Positions 27,320 through 35,021 of a DNA stretch of 64,000 bases are shown piece after piece. Made by a program: the position numbers and the translations under genes. The notes under the pieces are model-generated. The model ran no database searches and had not been told where the DNA came from. It worked only from the letters and a program-made list of their open reading frames with translations. The stretch comes from Bacillus methanolicus MGA3 (lineage in GTDB: Bacteria > Bacillota > Bacilli > Bacillales > Cytobacillaceae): positions 2,030,843 through 2,094,842 of the forward strand of contig NZ_CP007739.1 of assembly GCF_000724485.1 (NCBI RefSeq). Direction: 5' to 3'. Positions within the stretch are counted from its first letter, which is position 1; each line of letters begins with the position of its first letter.

Positions 27320-27496
27320 TTAAGACAATTTTTTGCCAACAGCTTTAATTTTTTCTCCTACAGTGCATTGTGTTATGCAAAACCGATGGGCATACCTTTT
27401 TCCTTTTTCTTTTCGATGTTGTTTATACAAAAAACAATCTTTGCAGTAATGGTTCATCAGCTCTTCTACTTCAGCAAATAACGCTGCACGATCCAA
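27320..27496 (-). CDS. ypeQ: YpeQ-like small zinc-finger protein
   Basis: About 58 residues with four conserved cysteines in two pairs: HYCKDCFLYK and FCITQCTVGEKI. This matches the YpeQ family of Bacillus zinc-finger proteins of unknown function. No ATG is available; TTG codons at 27514 or 27496 are the options. I prefer 27496 because GAAAGG lies about 10 nt before it. It is next to ypeP as in B. subtilis. Confidence 0.72.
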   Translation of the reverse strand: MDRAALFAEVEELMNHYCKDCFLYKQHRKEKGKRYAHRFCITQCTVGEKIKAVGKKLS

Positions 27497-27522
27497 ACTC
27501 TTCACGCCTTTCAACCTATGTC

Positions 27523-28179
27523 TTATAGTATTTGCATTTTACTGTTTATCATTTTTCCTTCTAAAGCTTGGCTTGCCAGCTTATCAGCTTCTTTGTTTTC
27601 TTTTCTGGAAACAACAGTATAACGCGGTTCAAGTCCAAGCTCTTTTTGCTTGTTTTCAATTCGATCAAGCCACCTATTTAAAACATCCTCATAGCATGGC
27701 CATTCCCCTTCAAGCTGCTTCAACACGACTTGGGAATCTCCGATAAACTCGCAGGGAAGATGGTGAACGCCAAGTTCTTCAAGAATTGTTAACGTAAAAT
27801 AGAGCGCCGCATATTCGGCTTCATTGTTTGTTTCCATCTCATCAAATAATTGATTTGCACGGATTCGATATTTTTTCTTTCCCTGCTTATAATAAATGAC
27901 TGCACCAAGTCCAGCCTGATTCAATTCCTTATGAAAACCCCCATCAAAATAAACGACAACATCATGTGGTTCTTCTTCGATTTCGGCAGCCAGCTTTTTC
28001 ATTTCCTTCATCGTCCATGAAGTCCCCAGCTCATCATAATAAGCCAAATCTGCTGCTTTTCCCGACTTTACAATCTCTTCACCGGCCTTTATGGCAAGAT
28101 CTCCTTCCAGCAAATCAGAAGTAAACAATACGGTTTCGTTTCCTTTTAATTTATATTTCCATTCCAACATAAATTTCAT
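27523..28179 (-). CDS. ypeP: YpeP, RNase H-like protein
   Basis: 218 residues. A ~70-residue N-terminal domain is followed by an RNase HI-type domain: VVYFDGGFH (first Asp, about 77), NNEAEYAAL (Glu, about 119), IGDSQVV (Asp, about 147) and KENKEADKLA near the C terminus. The acidic residues needed for metal catalysis are present. B. subtilis YpeP is a predicted RNase H; activity on RNA-DNA hybrids is inferred. Start ATG 28179 after AAGGGCTGATATAAG. It is divergent from a second RNase H-like gene. Confidence 0.82.
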   Translation of the reverse strand: MKFMLEWKYKLKGNETVLFTSDLLEGDLAIKAGEEIVKSGKAADLAYYDELGTSWTMKEMKKLAAEIEEEPHDVVVYFDGGFHKELNQAGLGAVIYYKQGKKKYRIRANQLFDEMETNNEAEYAALYFTLTILEELGVHHLPCEFIGDSQVVLKQLEGEWPCYEDVLNRWLDRIENKQKELGLEPRYTVVSRKENKEADKLASQALEGKMINSKMQIL

Positions 28180-28318
28180 CTTATATCAGCCCTTTTTCAG
28201 ATCTTTTATTATACTATATTTTGTATATGAATGGCTGTTCTGTTCACTTTATATTTTTACCGCGATTCTTATATGATACACTTATTTATATTTTTTGAAA
28301 ATTATTGGAGGTATTCTT

Positions 28319-28708
28319 TTGATTGAAGTTTATTTTGATGGAGCTAGTGCCGGCACCCCCGGGCCAAGCGGAGCGGGAATATTTATTAAGACGGGCGGGA
28401 ATGTAGAAAGATACTCAATCCCACTCGGATTAATGACAAATCATGAAGCAGAATTCCATGCGTTAATTAAGGCAATGGAAATATGTATTGAAAAGGGATA
28501 TCGAACCGTTTCTTTTCGAACGGATTCTGAATTAGTCAACAGAGCCATAGAAAAAGAATTTGTAAAAAATAAAAATTTTGCACCTTTATTAGAAAAAATA
28601 CTGAAGCTCTCTGACCAATTTGATTTATTTTTCATGAAATGGATCCCGAGCAGCGAAAACAAAACGGCTGATATTCTTGCCAGGATGGCTGTTCGAAAAA
28701 ATAACTGA
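28319..28708 (+). CDS. ypdQ: YpdQ, RNase HI-like protein
   Basis: From the TTG at 28319 (GGAGGTATTCTT upstream) it encodes 129 residues: IEVYFDGASAGTPGPSGAG (first Asp), NHEAEFHAL (Glu), FRTDSELV (Asp) and SENKTADILARMA. These are RNase HI motifs without the basic protrusion of E. coli RNase HI. B. subtilis YpdQ was reported to lack clear RNase H activity, so the role is open. It lies 140 bp from divergent ypeP; the following EamA gene starts 20 bp after its stop. Confidence 0.8.
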   Translation: MIEVYFDGASAGTPGPSGAGIFIKTGGNVERYSIPLGLMTNHEAEFHALIKAMEICIEKGYRTVSFRTDSELVNRAIEKEFVKNKNFAPLLEKILKLSDQFDLFFMKWIPSSENKTADILARMAVRKNN

Positions 28709-28727
28709 AAGGAAGTTTGATCGTACG

Positions 28728-29651
28728 ATGAAAAAGACTTTAATTGCTGATGTCAGCCTCCTCTTGGTTGCTTTCGTTTGGGGAGCCACGTTCGTACTTG
28801 TACAAAATGCCATTTCTTTTTTGGAGCCTTTTACTTTTAATGGAATCCGTTTTTTTACCGCTGCGGTTCTATTAGGAGGGTGGCTGCTTTTATTTGAACG
28901 AAAACAATTGCTTTCTATAAATAAAAAGTTGCTGTTCTCAGGAATTTTATTAGGAACTTTGCTTTTTATAGGATATGCATTTCAAACAGTTGGCCTCCTT
29001 TATACATCATCATCGAAAGCCGGATTCATTACGGGGTTAAATGTCGTTTTGGTTCCAATGATTGCGATTTTTTTGTTAAAACAACGGCCCGGTGCGAATG
29101 CTGTTGTTGGTGTTGTTATCGCCACTGCGGGTTTATATTTGCTTACGATGACAGACAAAGTAAAATTAAATATTGGTGATGGCTTTATTTTTATTTGTGC
29201 GATCGGATTTGCCTTGCACATTATTTTTACAGGGAAGTTTAGCAATAACTATCCATCTTTAATGCTGACGGTTGTACAAATATCAACGGTAGCCATTTTG
29301 TCGTCAATATTTTCATTTGGATTCGAAAATTGGCAGATGGCCTTTCAGCCGGATGTCATTTTAACAGAAAACGTGCTTTCGGCCTTGATTATCACTTCTG
29401 TTTTTGCTACAGCCCTAGCATTTTTTGCACAAACAAATTTCCAAAAATTCACAACACCAACGAGAGTTGCACTTATTTTTGCCATGGAACCGGTTTTTGC
29501 CGCTGCCACAGCATTTATTTGGGCCGGGGAACGATTGTCTTACACTGCAATCATCGGTTGTATCCTTATTTTTTCAGGAATGGTATTTGCAGAACTGCCC
29601 GTTAGAAAAGATGTGTTTCTTGGAAAGTTTAAACGGAAACATGCCGCTTAA
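28728..29651 (+). CDS. EamA/DMT family transporter
   Basis: A 307-residue membrane protein with ten predicted helices in two EamA repeats. The first repeat shows AFVWGATFVLVQNAI and FNGIRFFTAAVLLG; the second carries PTRVALIFAMEPVFAAATAF. This is the drug/metabolite transporter superfamily; the substrate cannot be inferred. ATG 28728 is used since the frame upstream lies inside ypdQ. Probably cotranscribed with ypdQ. Confidence 0.85.
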   Translation: MKKTLIADVSLLLVAFVWGATFVLVQNAISFLEPFTFNGIRFFTAAVLLGGWLLLFERKQLLSINKKLLFSGILLGTLLFIGYAFQTVGLLYTSSSKAGFITGLNVVLVPMIAIFLLKQRPGANAVVGVVIATAGLYLLTMTDKVKLNIGDGFIFICAIGFALHIIFTGKFSNNYPSLMLTVVQISTVAILSSIFSFGFENWQMAFQPDVILTENVLSALIITSVFATALAFFAQTNFQKFTTPTRVALIFAMEPVFAAATAFIWAGERLSYTAIIGCILIFSGMVFAELPVRKDVFLGKFKRKHAA

Positions 29652-29777
29652 AAAGGTGAGAAAAACGGGAGTAAGTTCCCTTTTCCTTTTGTTTCATATC
29701 CTGGAATGAAAGCTATAGGTTTATATCGATCATGTTTCAAAGGGAGCGATCCGCTCATCTATAAGGTAAATCTACCT

Positions 29778-29882
29778 TGGACGCGAGTAGTCTCCTCCTG
29801 AACGGGAGTAAATTCCTTCTGAACGGGAGTAAATCCACCTTGAACGGGAGTAATCTACTCCTGAACGGGAGTAAAACCAGCT
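29778..29882. repeat. 21-bp tandem repeat (five units)
   Basis: Units begin at 29778 (degenerate), 29799, 29820, 29841 and 29862. Each carries the core TGAACGGGAGTAA followed by a variable 8-nt segment, and spacing is exactly 21 bp. It lies after the EamA gene and before its terminator. No reading frame across it looks real. Confidence 0.85.
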
Positions 29883-29901
29883 AGTTTTACAATAAAATCT
29901 C

Positions 29902-29936
29902 AAAGGGACTGTCCTAAATTGGGCAGCCCCTTTTTT
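29902..29936 (+). terminator. Terminator after the EamA gene
   Basis: AAAGGG-A-CTGTCC pairs with GGGCAG-C-CCCTTT around TAAATT, followed by T residues. Confidence 0.75.
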
Positions 29937-29943
29937 AACTCGT

Positions 29944-30225
29944 TCAAATCGCGATTAATTGTTTTTCCTTCACAAATTGTATCGCTTCGTGTCGGGTTTT
30001 AATTTTGTTTGAAGTGAATGTCTCAAGTAAAGAAATATAGAAACTGCCGTCAAATTCCTTTTGCGCTTTTAAAGTCAGTTCAATTGCCGCATTTGTAAGT
30101 TCATCAGTTGCATTTGTATAATGTTTTCCAAAATATATGAACCCAACGGCATCCTCCCGAATTCGAAAGCCTTTCGATTGCAAATAGTGTAAATAATCCT
30201 CCACTGTCCGCAATGACTTTTCCAT
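29944..30225 (-). CDS. Hypothetical 93-residue protein
   Basis: A small, likely helical cytoplasmic protein (MEKSLRTVEDYLHYLQSKGF, then IREDAVGFIYFGKHYTNATD). There are no cysteines, signal or membrane segment. Strong start: GGGGGATAGGA before ATG. I do not recognise the family with confidence. It stands alone between the EamA and sspL genes. Confidence 0.6.
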   Translation of the reverse strand: MEKSLRTVEDYLHYLQSKGFRIREDAVGFIYFGKHYTNATDELTNAAIELTLKAQKEFDGSFYISLLETFTSNKIKTRHEAIQFVKEKQLIAI

Positions 30226-30451
30226 TCCTATCCCCCGGATCTGTTATTTTCCCTACCTAATTTTACTTTATATTTCGACTAGTTTCTATCGTTTTTGTCA
30301 AAAAGCAGCTGATTTTCCCGGTCATCGTTATATATGAAGTAAGCCGAGTGAAATTTTTCAGATTGGAAAAACTATCGGTAATAGCCTCTTTAATTAGGGC
30401 TAGTCAAGGAAAATAGACATATTGAAATAGTAATTATGGAGGTACTTTCGC

Positions 30452-30589
30452 ATGAGCAAAAAACACAATAGAAACAGAGGAACAAAAGCACCGGCAGTAA
30501 CCTCTCAAGGTTATGGACAAGATGCAGAGTTTGCTGAAGAACCGAAAAGCAAATTAGAAAATGCCGCGAAAAAGAAAAATACGAAATAG
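30452..30589 (+). CDS. sspL: Small acid-soluble spore protein L
   Basis: A 45-residue basic, hydrophilic peptide: MSKKHNRNRGTKAPAVTSQG, then YGQDAEFAEEPKSKLENAAK and KKNTK. The pattern (basic N terminus, TxQG centre, acidic EEPKSKLE, basic tail) matches SspL, a minor spore-core protein made in the forespore. It also holds the B. subtilis position beside ypcP. GGAGGTACTTTCGC precedes the ATG. I could not define a sigmaG promoter. Confidence 0.8.
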   Translation: MSKKHNRNRGTKAPAVTSQGYGQDAEFAEEPKSKLENAAKKKNTK

Positions 30590-30632
30590 ATAAAATAAAC
30601 CAGGCTGCTAAAATAAGCGTCATTCCCGCATA

Positions 30633-30702
30633 TAAAAAAACCGGGCATCCGTGAACTGTGCCCCGTAAAGTGGATCGTTCACCGAAAACCCGGTCTTTTT
30701 TA
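30633..30702. terminator. Convergent terminator between sspL and ypcP
   Basis: Outer stem ACCGGG/CCCGGT and inner stem GTGAAC/GTTCAC form one long hairpin with A-runs on the left and T-runs on the right, so it can serve both strands. Confidence 0.8.
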
Positions 30703-30717
30703 TATGTTTGGAATAAA

Positions 30718-30785
30718 AGATCATAAATGTGATCGACCGCTCATAAAAGAAATTTTTGACTCATGAATCAAAATAACGGCTCAAA
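30718..30785. repeat. Degenerate ~20-nt periodic array
   Basis: GATCATAAA, CGCTCATAAAA, GACTCATGAA and GGCTCAAA recur at about 20-nt spacing between the terminator and the ypcP stop codon. The pattern resembles that at 14240-14330. Confidence 0.45.
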
Positions 30786-30790
30786 TTTTT

Positions 30791-31675
30791 TTAAGCATAT
30801 TCTTTTTCAAATTCTAAAAACCTGTGCAGCCCTCTAAGTTCTAATTCAACAAATTTTTCAAGCACCTTTTTCCGGTCGATTTGAAGCAATGCATCATCAA
30901 GACTGCAAGACACGGGTACATCACACTTAATTTCGGCCAGCTTCCTGCTTAAATGCAGCATTTCAAGATCCTGTTCAATCTTCATTCTCTGTGCCTTTGA
31001 CAAGTTTTCAAGATTTGAAACGATCCCTTCAACATTTTGAAAATGCTGCACAAGCCTTAAAGCTGTTTTCTCACCGATGCCTCTTACTCCTGGATAATTA
31101 TCACTTGAGTCTCCCATCAAGGCTTTGACATCAATCATTTGCTGTGGAAAAATGCCTTTTTCCTCAAAAAACGACTCTTTCGTATAAACATGATAATTTC
31201 CGAAACCTTTTTTTAACAGCGCTACTGAAATATTGTCATCAATAAGCTGCAAGATATCCTGATCCCCCGTTAGAATGAGAACATCCACATGTTGACAGCT
31301 TTGTTTTGCGAGCGTTCCAATACAGTCATCCGCTTCAAAACCTTCAAGGCCGATATTTGGCACATTAAAAGCTTCCACGATCTCTTTAGCAAGATCAAAT
31401 TGGGGGAGCAATTCAATGGGAGGCTCTGAACGGTTGGCCTTATATCCTTCAAAAAGCTCTGTACGAAAAGTTTTGCTTCCCATATCCCAGCAAACTGCCA
31501 CATGAGTCGGATGAAATTGTTTAACCGCTGTAAAAAAATGTTTGATAAATCCATATACGCCATTCGTTGGGATGCCTTTAGAATTTATCATAAATTGACC
31601 GTTAACGGCAGTTGCATAAAACGAACGAAACAATAGCGCCATGCCGTCTACCAGCATGAATGAAGGCTTTTTCAT
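30791..31675 (-). CDS. ypcP: YpcP, 5'-3' exonuclease (flap nuclease family)
   Basis: About 294 residues from the ATG at 31675, matching the PolA-type 5'-nuclease domain without the polymerase. Metal-binding acidic residues are seen in MLVDGMALLFRSF, FEADDCIGTLA, ILTGDQDILQLI and MGDSSDNYPGVRGIGEKTA, the last being part of the helix-three-turn-helix DNA clamp. In B. subtilis YpcP shares roles in primer removal with PolA. GGAGGG lies 13 nt upstream, rather far. An ATG at 31696 contains that site and is less likely. Confidence 0.88.
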   Translation of the reverse strand: MKKPSFMLVDGMALLFRSFYATAVNGQFMINSKGIPTNGVYGFIKHFFTAVKQFHPTHVAVCWDMGSKTFRTELFEGYKANRSEPPIELLPQFDLAKEIVEAFNVPNIGLEGFEADDCIGTLAKQSCQHVDVLILTGDQDILQLIDDNISVALLKKGFGNYHVYTKESFFEEKGIFPQQMIDVKALMGDSSDNYPGVRGIGEKTALRLVQHFQNVEGIVSNLENLSKAQRMKIEQDLEMLHLSRKLAEIKCDVPVSCSLDDALLQIDRKKVLEKFVELELRGLHRFLEFEKEYA

Positions 31676-31778
31676 TTGTAAAATTTGTCCCTCCATTTTT
31701 AAAGTCACAATTTTCATTATATCATGGGACAACAGAAAGCCGTATGAAAAGATCTCTTTTGGTGAATTTTGTCTGCAA

Positions 31779-31932
31779 TTATTCTTTTCCAGTTTTTACA
31801 ATGTTTTCATCATAAGAAATCCAATCACTGAAGCTTCCGATGTACAGCTTTACGTTCTCAATATTTTAATGATAAAAATTTAGAGCGGCAGGAACACCGA
31901 AACCGCAAAACACTCTTGTAAGTTTATCAAAA
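31779..31932 (-). pseudogene. Rhodanese-type sulfurtransferase, C-terminal remnant
   Basis: Directly after the ftsZ stop codon, the minus strand in one frame reads DKLTRVFCGFGVPAALNFYH, a stop, then NIENVKLYIGSFSDWISYDE followed by NIVKTGKE and a stop. This corresponds to the end of two-domain sulfurtransferases: the CGxGV active-site loop and the NVKLYxGSxSDWISYxxNxxxTGxE tail. The in-frame stop and about three missing codons show decay. The missing front part of the gene has a partner remnant at 33931-34065, on the far side of ftsZ. Confidence 0.72.
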
Positions 31933-33096
31933 TTATTTTTTTCGTTTGCGCAAGAACGCAGGAATATCCAGAAATTTTTTTGGCTGTTCCGATTGTCGGC
32001 CATGATCTTGAACGTGTCGGCCATAATCTTGAACTAGTTCTCCGCGATTTATCGGATCACGTCGTATACGTTGTTCATTTTGATATGAATTAGACATTCC
32101 TTCCATTGATGGCTGAGAAGACGTTTGGAATAAAGGAGCCTCTTGCTCAGTGAATCCAGTTGCAATGACAGTTACTATAATTTCTTCTTTTAAGTTTTCG
32201 TTAATGACAGAACCAAAAATCATATTTAATTCCTCGTTTGAAGCAGATGCAACTATATCGGCGGCCTCCTGTACTTCATGAAGACTTAAATTGTGACCTC
32301 CAGTTATGTTCATGATCACGCCATGAGCTCCATTGATGGAAGTTTCCAGCAACGGACTATTTAAAGCTTTCTTCGCAGCTTCAGCAGCACGGCCTTTACC
32401 TTCGGCAATACCAATTCCCATTAAGGCTGTTCCTTTATGAGACATGACTGTTTTCACGTCAGCAAAATCAAGGTTGATTAAACCTGGAACAGCTATTAAA
32501 TCGGAAATCCCTTGAACACCCTGGCGAAGAACATTATCCGCTTCACGGAAAGCTTCAAGCATGGGTGTTTTTTTATCTACAATCTCCAATAAGCGATCGT
32601 TTGGAATAATAATTAAGGTGTCCACTGCTTTCCTCATTTCGTTAATTCCACTTTCCGCATTTGCTGCACGCTTAACGCCTTCAAATTTGAACGGACGTGT
32701 TACAACCCCAACTGTCAGTGCACCAAGCTTACGGGCGATTTCAGCAATGGCGGGCGCTGCCCCTGTTCCTGTACCGCCGCCCATTCCGGCTGTAACGAAA
32801 ACCATGTCTGCGCCTTGTAACACTTCTTGGATCTTCTTTTTGCTTTCTTCCACAGCCCTTTTACCTATTTCTGGATTTGCACCTGCTCCTAAACCTCTTG
32901 TCAATGAAGCACCGATTTGCACTGTGATTTCTGCTTTTGATTGATTAAGAGCTTGTGCGTCTGTATTAACGGCAATAAATTCTACACCCTCAACTCCGTC
33001 CTCGATCATACGGTTCACGGCGTTGTTTCCCCCGCCGCCAACACCTATGACTTTAATCGTGGCGAATTGGTCTATATTTGTATCAAATTCCAACAT
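31933..33096 (-). CDS. ftsZ: Cell division protein FtsZ (outside the dcw cluster)
   Basis: A full-length tubulin-like GTPase of 387 residues. It has the GTP signature GGGTGTG (106-112), the T7-loop region [15 protein letters not shown], a ~60-residue variable linker and an intact C-terminal peptide [15 protein letters not shown] that binds FtsA, SepF and EzrA. No catalytic position looks lost, so it should polymerise. The ATG at 33096 sits 6 nt after AGGAGGA. FtsZ normally follows ftsA; here the neighbours are ypcP and sulfurtransferase fragments. Whether a second ftsZ exists in the dcw cluster cannot be seen. The linker has a short duplication ([13 protein letters not shown]). Confidence 0.95.
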   Translation of the reverse strand: MLEFDTNIDQFATIKVIGVGGGGNNAVNRMIEDGVEGVEFIAVNTDAQALNQSKAEITVQIGASLTRGLGAGANPEIGKRAVEESKKKIQEVLQGADMVFVTAGMGGGTGTGAAPAIAEIARKLGALTVGVVTRPFKFEGVKRAANAESGINEMRKAVDTLIIIPNDRLLEIVDKKTPMLEAFREADNVLRQGVQGISDLIAVPGLINLDFADVKTVMSHKGTALMGIGIAEGKGRAAEAAKKALNSPLLETSINGAHGVIMNITGGHNLSLHEVQEAADIVASASNEELNMIFGSVINENLKEEIIVTVIATGFTEQEAPLFQTSSQPSMEGMSNSYQNEQRIRRDPINRGELVQDYGRHVQDHGRQSEQPKKFLDIPAFLRKRKK

Positions 33097-33336
33097 GATC
33101 ATTCCTCCTCATTCGTACAAATTGCCTTGATTTCACACTATTCAAAGAGTGCCTGAAGAACTTATTTATATTATTCGATGTTATCCGAAGATTTCATCTT
33201 TTTTTTGTATGATTTAGTAGATTAAGAGAAAAGATATTTTGCAGTTTCTTTCTGGTTATTTCGGTCAAAAACTTAATCCTGATAGCATCTGAAACAACCG
33301 CTTCTTTATTGAGTGGCGATGGAGTCATGCATATGA

Positions 33337-33368
33337 TAAAAAAAGACAACTTCACCATAGTGAAGTTG
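33337..33368 (-). terminator. Orphan minus-strand terminator upstream of ftsZ
   Basis: CAACTTCAC-TATG-GTGAAGTTG followed by TCTTTTTTT on the minus strand. No minus-strand gene ends just before it; the next gene to the right is on the plus strand. Confidence 0.8.
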
Positions 33369-33420
33369 CGTTGAAAGGTTTTATATTTTTCAAAAAAATC
33401 ATACCAAAGATGCTTCAATA

Positions 33421-33449
33421 TTGACCCTATGAATGTTACTATTTATAAC
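33421..33449 (+). promoter_or_regulatory. SigmaA-type promoter for the small secreted protein
   Basis: TTGACC (33421-33426), a 17-bp spacer and TATAAC (33444-33449) lie about 30 bp before the start codon at 33481. Confidence 0.75.
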
Positions 33450-33480
33450 TATAGAAAATTTAAATGAGGAGTGTGTTAAA

Positions 33481-33840
33481 ATGAAAAAGCTCTTAAAAAT
33501 TTTAATAGTTTTTTGTGCATTTTTAATGGTTTTCAGCTCGGGTAGTGTTTTTTCATCTTATTTGGGGAAGGATAATATGGCTCATGCTTACTCGCCAAAT
33601 GTTCAAATACATGGACCGTTTTATACAAATTTCAAAGGCACCACTTTAAATTCCCGTGTTGCTAAATATTCTCCTGCTAGTTTAAATTTACAAGCAGCTG
33701 CTGGTAAAGCTGTATTATCAAAGTATGGTAAAATTAGTTCTACAAAGACTTATAAGATTAAATGGTATCAAAAAATAACTTACAGTGCCTACGGACTAAG
33801 TTACAACGGTTCAATTACAAACGTTTCATGTATCAATTAA
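33481..33840 (+). CDS. Small secreted protein of unknown function (119 aa)
   Basis: The N terminus MKKLLKILIVFCAFLMVFSS is a clear signal peptide; cleavage after AHA (about residue 36) would free an ~83-residue mature protein. That part is rich in Tyr, Ser, Lys and Asn, has one cysteine (near the end, NVSCIN) and no recognisable domain. GAGGAG lies before the ATG at 33481. It has its own promoter and a perfect hairpin terminator, and lies together with ftsZ between sulfurtransferase remnants. A bacteriocin-like or cell-wall-active role is possible but unsupported. Confidence 0.7.
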   Translation: MKKLLKILIVFCAFLMVFSSGSVFSSYLGKDNMAHAYSPNVQIHGPFYTNFKGTTLNSRVAKYSPASLNLQAAAGKAVLSKYGKISSTKTYKIKWYQKITYSAYGLSYNGSITNVSCIN

Positions 33841-33871
33841 ATAAAAATTCCCTATTGCCTTGGGGCTTTGG

Positions 33872-33916
33872 AAGAGGCTGTCTCATAAGGGTCTGACCCT
33901 TATGAGACAGCCTCTT
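33872..33916. repeat. GGGTCTGACCC-family perfect hairpin (copy 7), terminator of the secreted-protein gene
   Basis: A 45-nt palindrome: AAGAGGCTGTCTCATAAGGG, TCTGA, CCCTTATGAGACAGCCTCTT. In plus direction it is followed by TTTTTTTG and so should terminate the upstream gene. It is the cleanest copy of the family. Confidence 0.92.
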
Positions 33917-33930
33917 CTTTTTTTGATTGA

Positions 33931-34065
33931 TCAAACCATTTGAGGAATCCTGCGACTGACTGTAAATATCCTTTCAACGTTTTCATTTGTGGCAAGCCGA
34001 ATATTTGAATTGTGAAGCCGTTCATGAAGCCATTCTTTTTCTACAATTTTTTTCATTTGCTTCAT
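33931..34065 (-). pseudogene. Rhodanese-type sulfurtransferase, N-terminal remnant
   Basis: A 44-codon frame starts at the ATG overlapping the upstream stop (ATGA) and reads MKQMKKIVEKEWLHERLHNS then NIR. This matches the start of two-domain sulfurtransferases (xxIVxKEWLxxxLxxxNxRIVDCRF). After NIR the sequence departs from the family and ends within about 20 codons. It is translationally coupled to the Cys4 gene, as an intact gene would have been. Together with 31779-31932 it brackets ftsZ. Another frame over the same bases (MNGFTIQIFGLPQMKTLKGY...) is open for about 41 codons. Confidence 0.6.
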
Positions 34066-34244
34066 CCCTTCTTACGTTTTTCCATTAGTTTTTTCACATG
34101 TTCTTTCGGGGTCCAGCAGTTAAATTGATAATTTGGCCGCGTTTCATACCCGAGCCTTATACAACGATATTTCATATTTTTCTCTTTCCCTGTTCTTTCG
34201 GCATGAAAATGGATGCATGTTGCGCATGCGTGAAATGGATTCAT
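34062..34244 (-). CDS. Small Cys4 putative zinc-binding protein
   Basis: 60 residues with a CATC pair (7-10), YRC (27) and FNCW (43), plus histidines near the first pair; this looks like a zinc ribbon. Basic C terminus (KKLMEKRKKG). Its ATG overlaps the stop of the nucleotidyltransferase gene (ATGA) and its own stop overlaps the next ATG, so it sits in a tightly coupled operon after dynA. Function unknown. Confidence 0.75.
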   Translation of the reverse strand: MNPFHACATCIHFHAERTGKEKNMKYRCIRLGYETRPNYQFNCWTPKEHVKKLMEKRKKG

Positions 34245-35008
34245 TCGTTATCAACCGCCTTCACCTGTAAAAGCTCCCAAAGCCATTCATTTAATAAGCT
34301 CTTCAGATCCGTACCTTTTTGAAGATTATGCGAGTATTCAAACAATTTTTCTTTTTGTTGTTCTAAATAATCAATTAGTTCCTTTACTTCCACATATGGA
34401 AGAAGCGTTTTTTCTTGTTTCGCTTTCACGAGAATAAAATATTTGTCGTATATAATATCTTTTTCCATTAGTGATTCAGTTGGAAAGTCAAGCAAATCAT
34501 TGGAAACTTTGTTCCTTTGGCAAAGCCTCAAGGCGATTAAATAAGCTTTAACCGCCTGAAGCAGCTGTTTCTGTCTTTTATCATTGTAATTCTCTTTATT
34601 TTTAACGTCTTTAATATTTCTCGACATTACCTGCATGTAATGCATAAACAAAGAATACGGCGAGTAGCCCTTTTCAATCATAGACTGGAGCGTTTCCCGG
34701 AATGCGTGTTCATTGATATATACGACCGGGGAATACGCCCATTCAAACAGACTCGGATTAGATTTTCTAAAAAGCTGCATGGCTTTAAAAATATCCCAGC
34801 CATGGATATCAAACGGATCTGTCAAATCAAGCACATCATTAGAAGGATCAATGGAAAGATACTTTTTTATATCCTTAAACCGATAAATGAATCGAATATC
34901 AAAGTCTGAATCATCGGTATGGCTTCCCCATGCGCGACTTCCCGCTTCACAAGCAAAAAGGATTTCAATTTCATATCGTTTTTCCAATTCTTTTAACCAA
35001 TCATTCAT
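34241..35008 (-). CDS. RlaP/YcgL-type nucleotidyltransferase
   Basis: 255 residues with the minimal nucleotidyltransferase motif GSRAWGSHTDDSDFDIRFIY: Gly-Ser followed by the DxD metal pair. The pattern LFACEAGSRAWG...DFDIRFIY is that of PF10127 (RlaP, B. subtilis YcgL), linked in some bacteria to RNA repair. I prefer the ATG at 35008, 13 nt after the dynA stop and 9 nt after AAGGAT; the upstream ATG would overlap dynA. Substrate unknown. Confidence 0.82.
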   Translation of the reverse strand: MNDWLKELEKRYEIEILFACEAGSRAWGSHTDDSDFDIRFIYRFKDIKKYLSIDPSNDVLDLTDPFDIHGWDIFKAMQLFRKSNPSLFEWAYSPVVYINEHAFRETLQSMIEKGYSPYSLFMHYMQVMSRNIKDVKNKENYNDKRQKQLLQAVKAYLIALRLCQRNKVSNDLLDFPTESLMEKDIIYDKYFILVKAKQEKTLLPYVEVKELIDYLEQQKEKLFEYSHNLQKGTDLKSLLNEWLWELLQVKAVDNE

Positions 35009-35021
35009 TTGATCCAAATCC

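Noticed and set aside
29778..29882. 21-bp repeats as a CRISPR array
   Set aside because: The core is only 13 nt with 8-nt variable parts, far below CRISPR spacer length, and no cas genes are near.
33194..33418. 74-codon minus-strand frame upstream of ftsZ
   Set aside because: No ribosome site, runs through the terminator hairpin and its T-tract, composition not protein-like.
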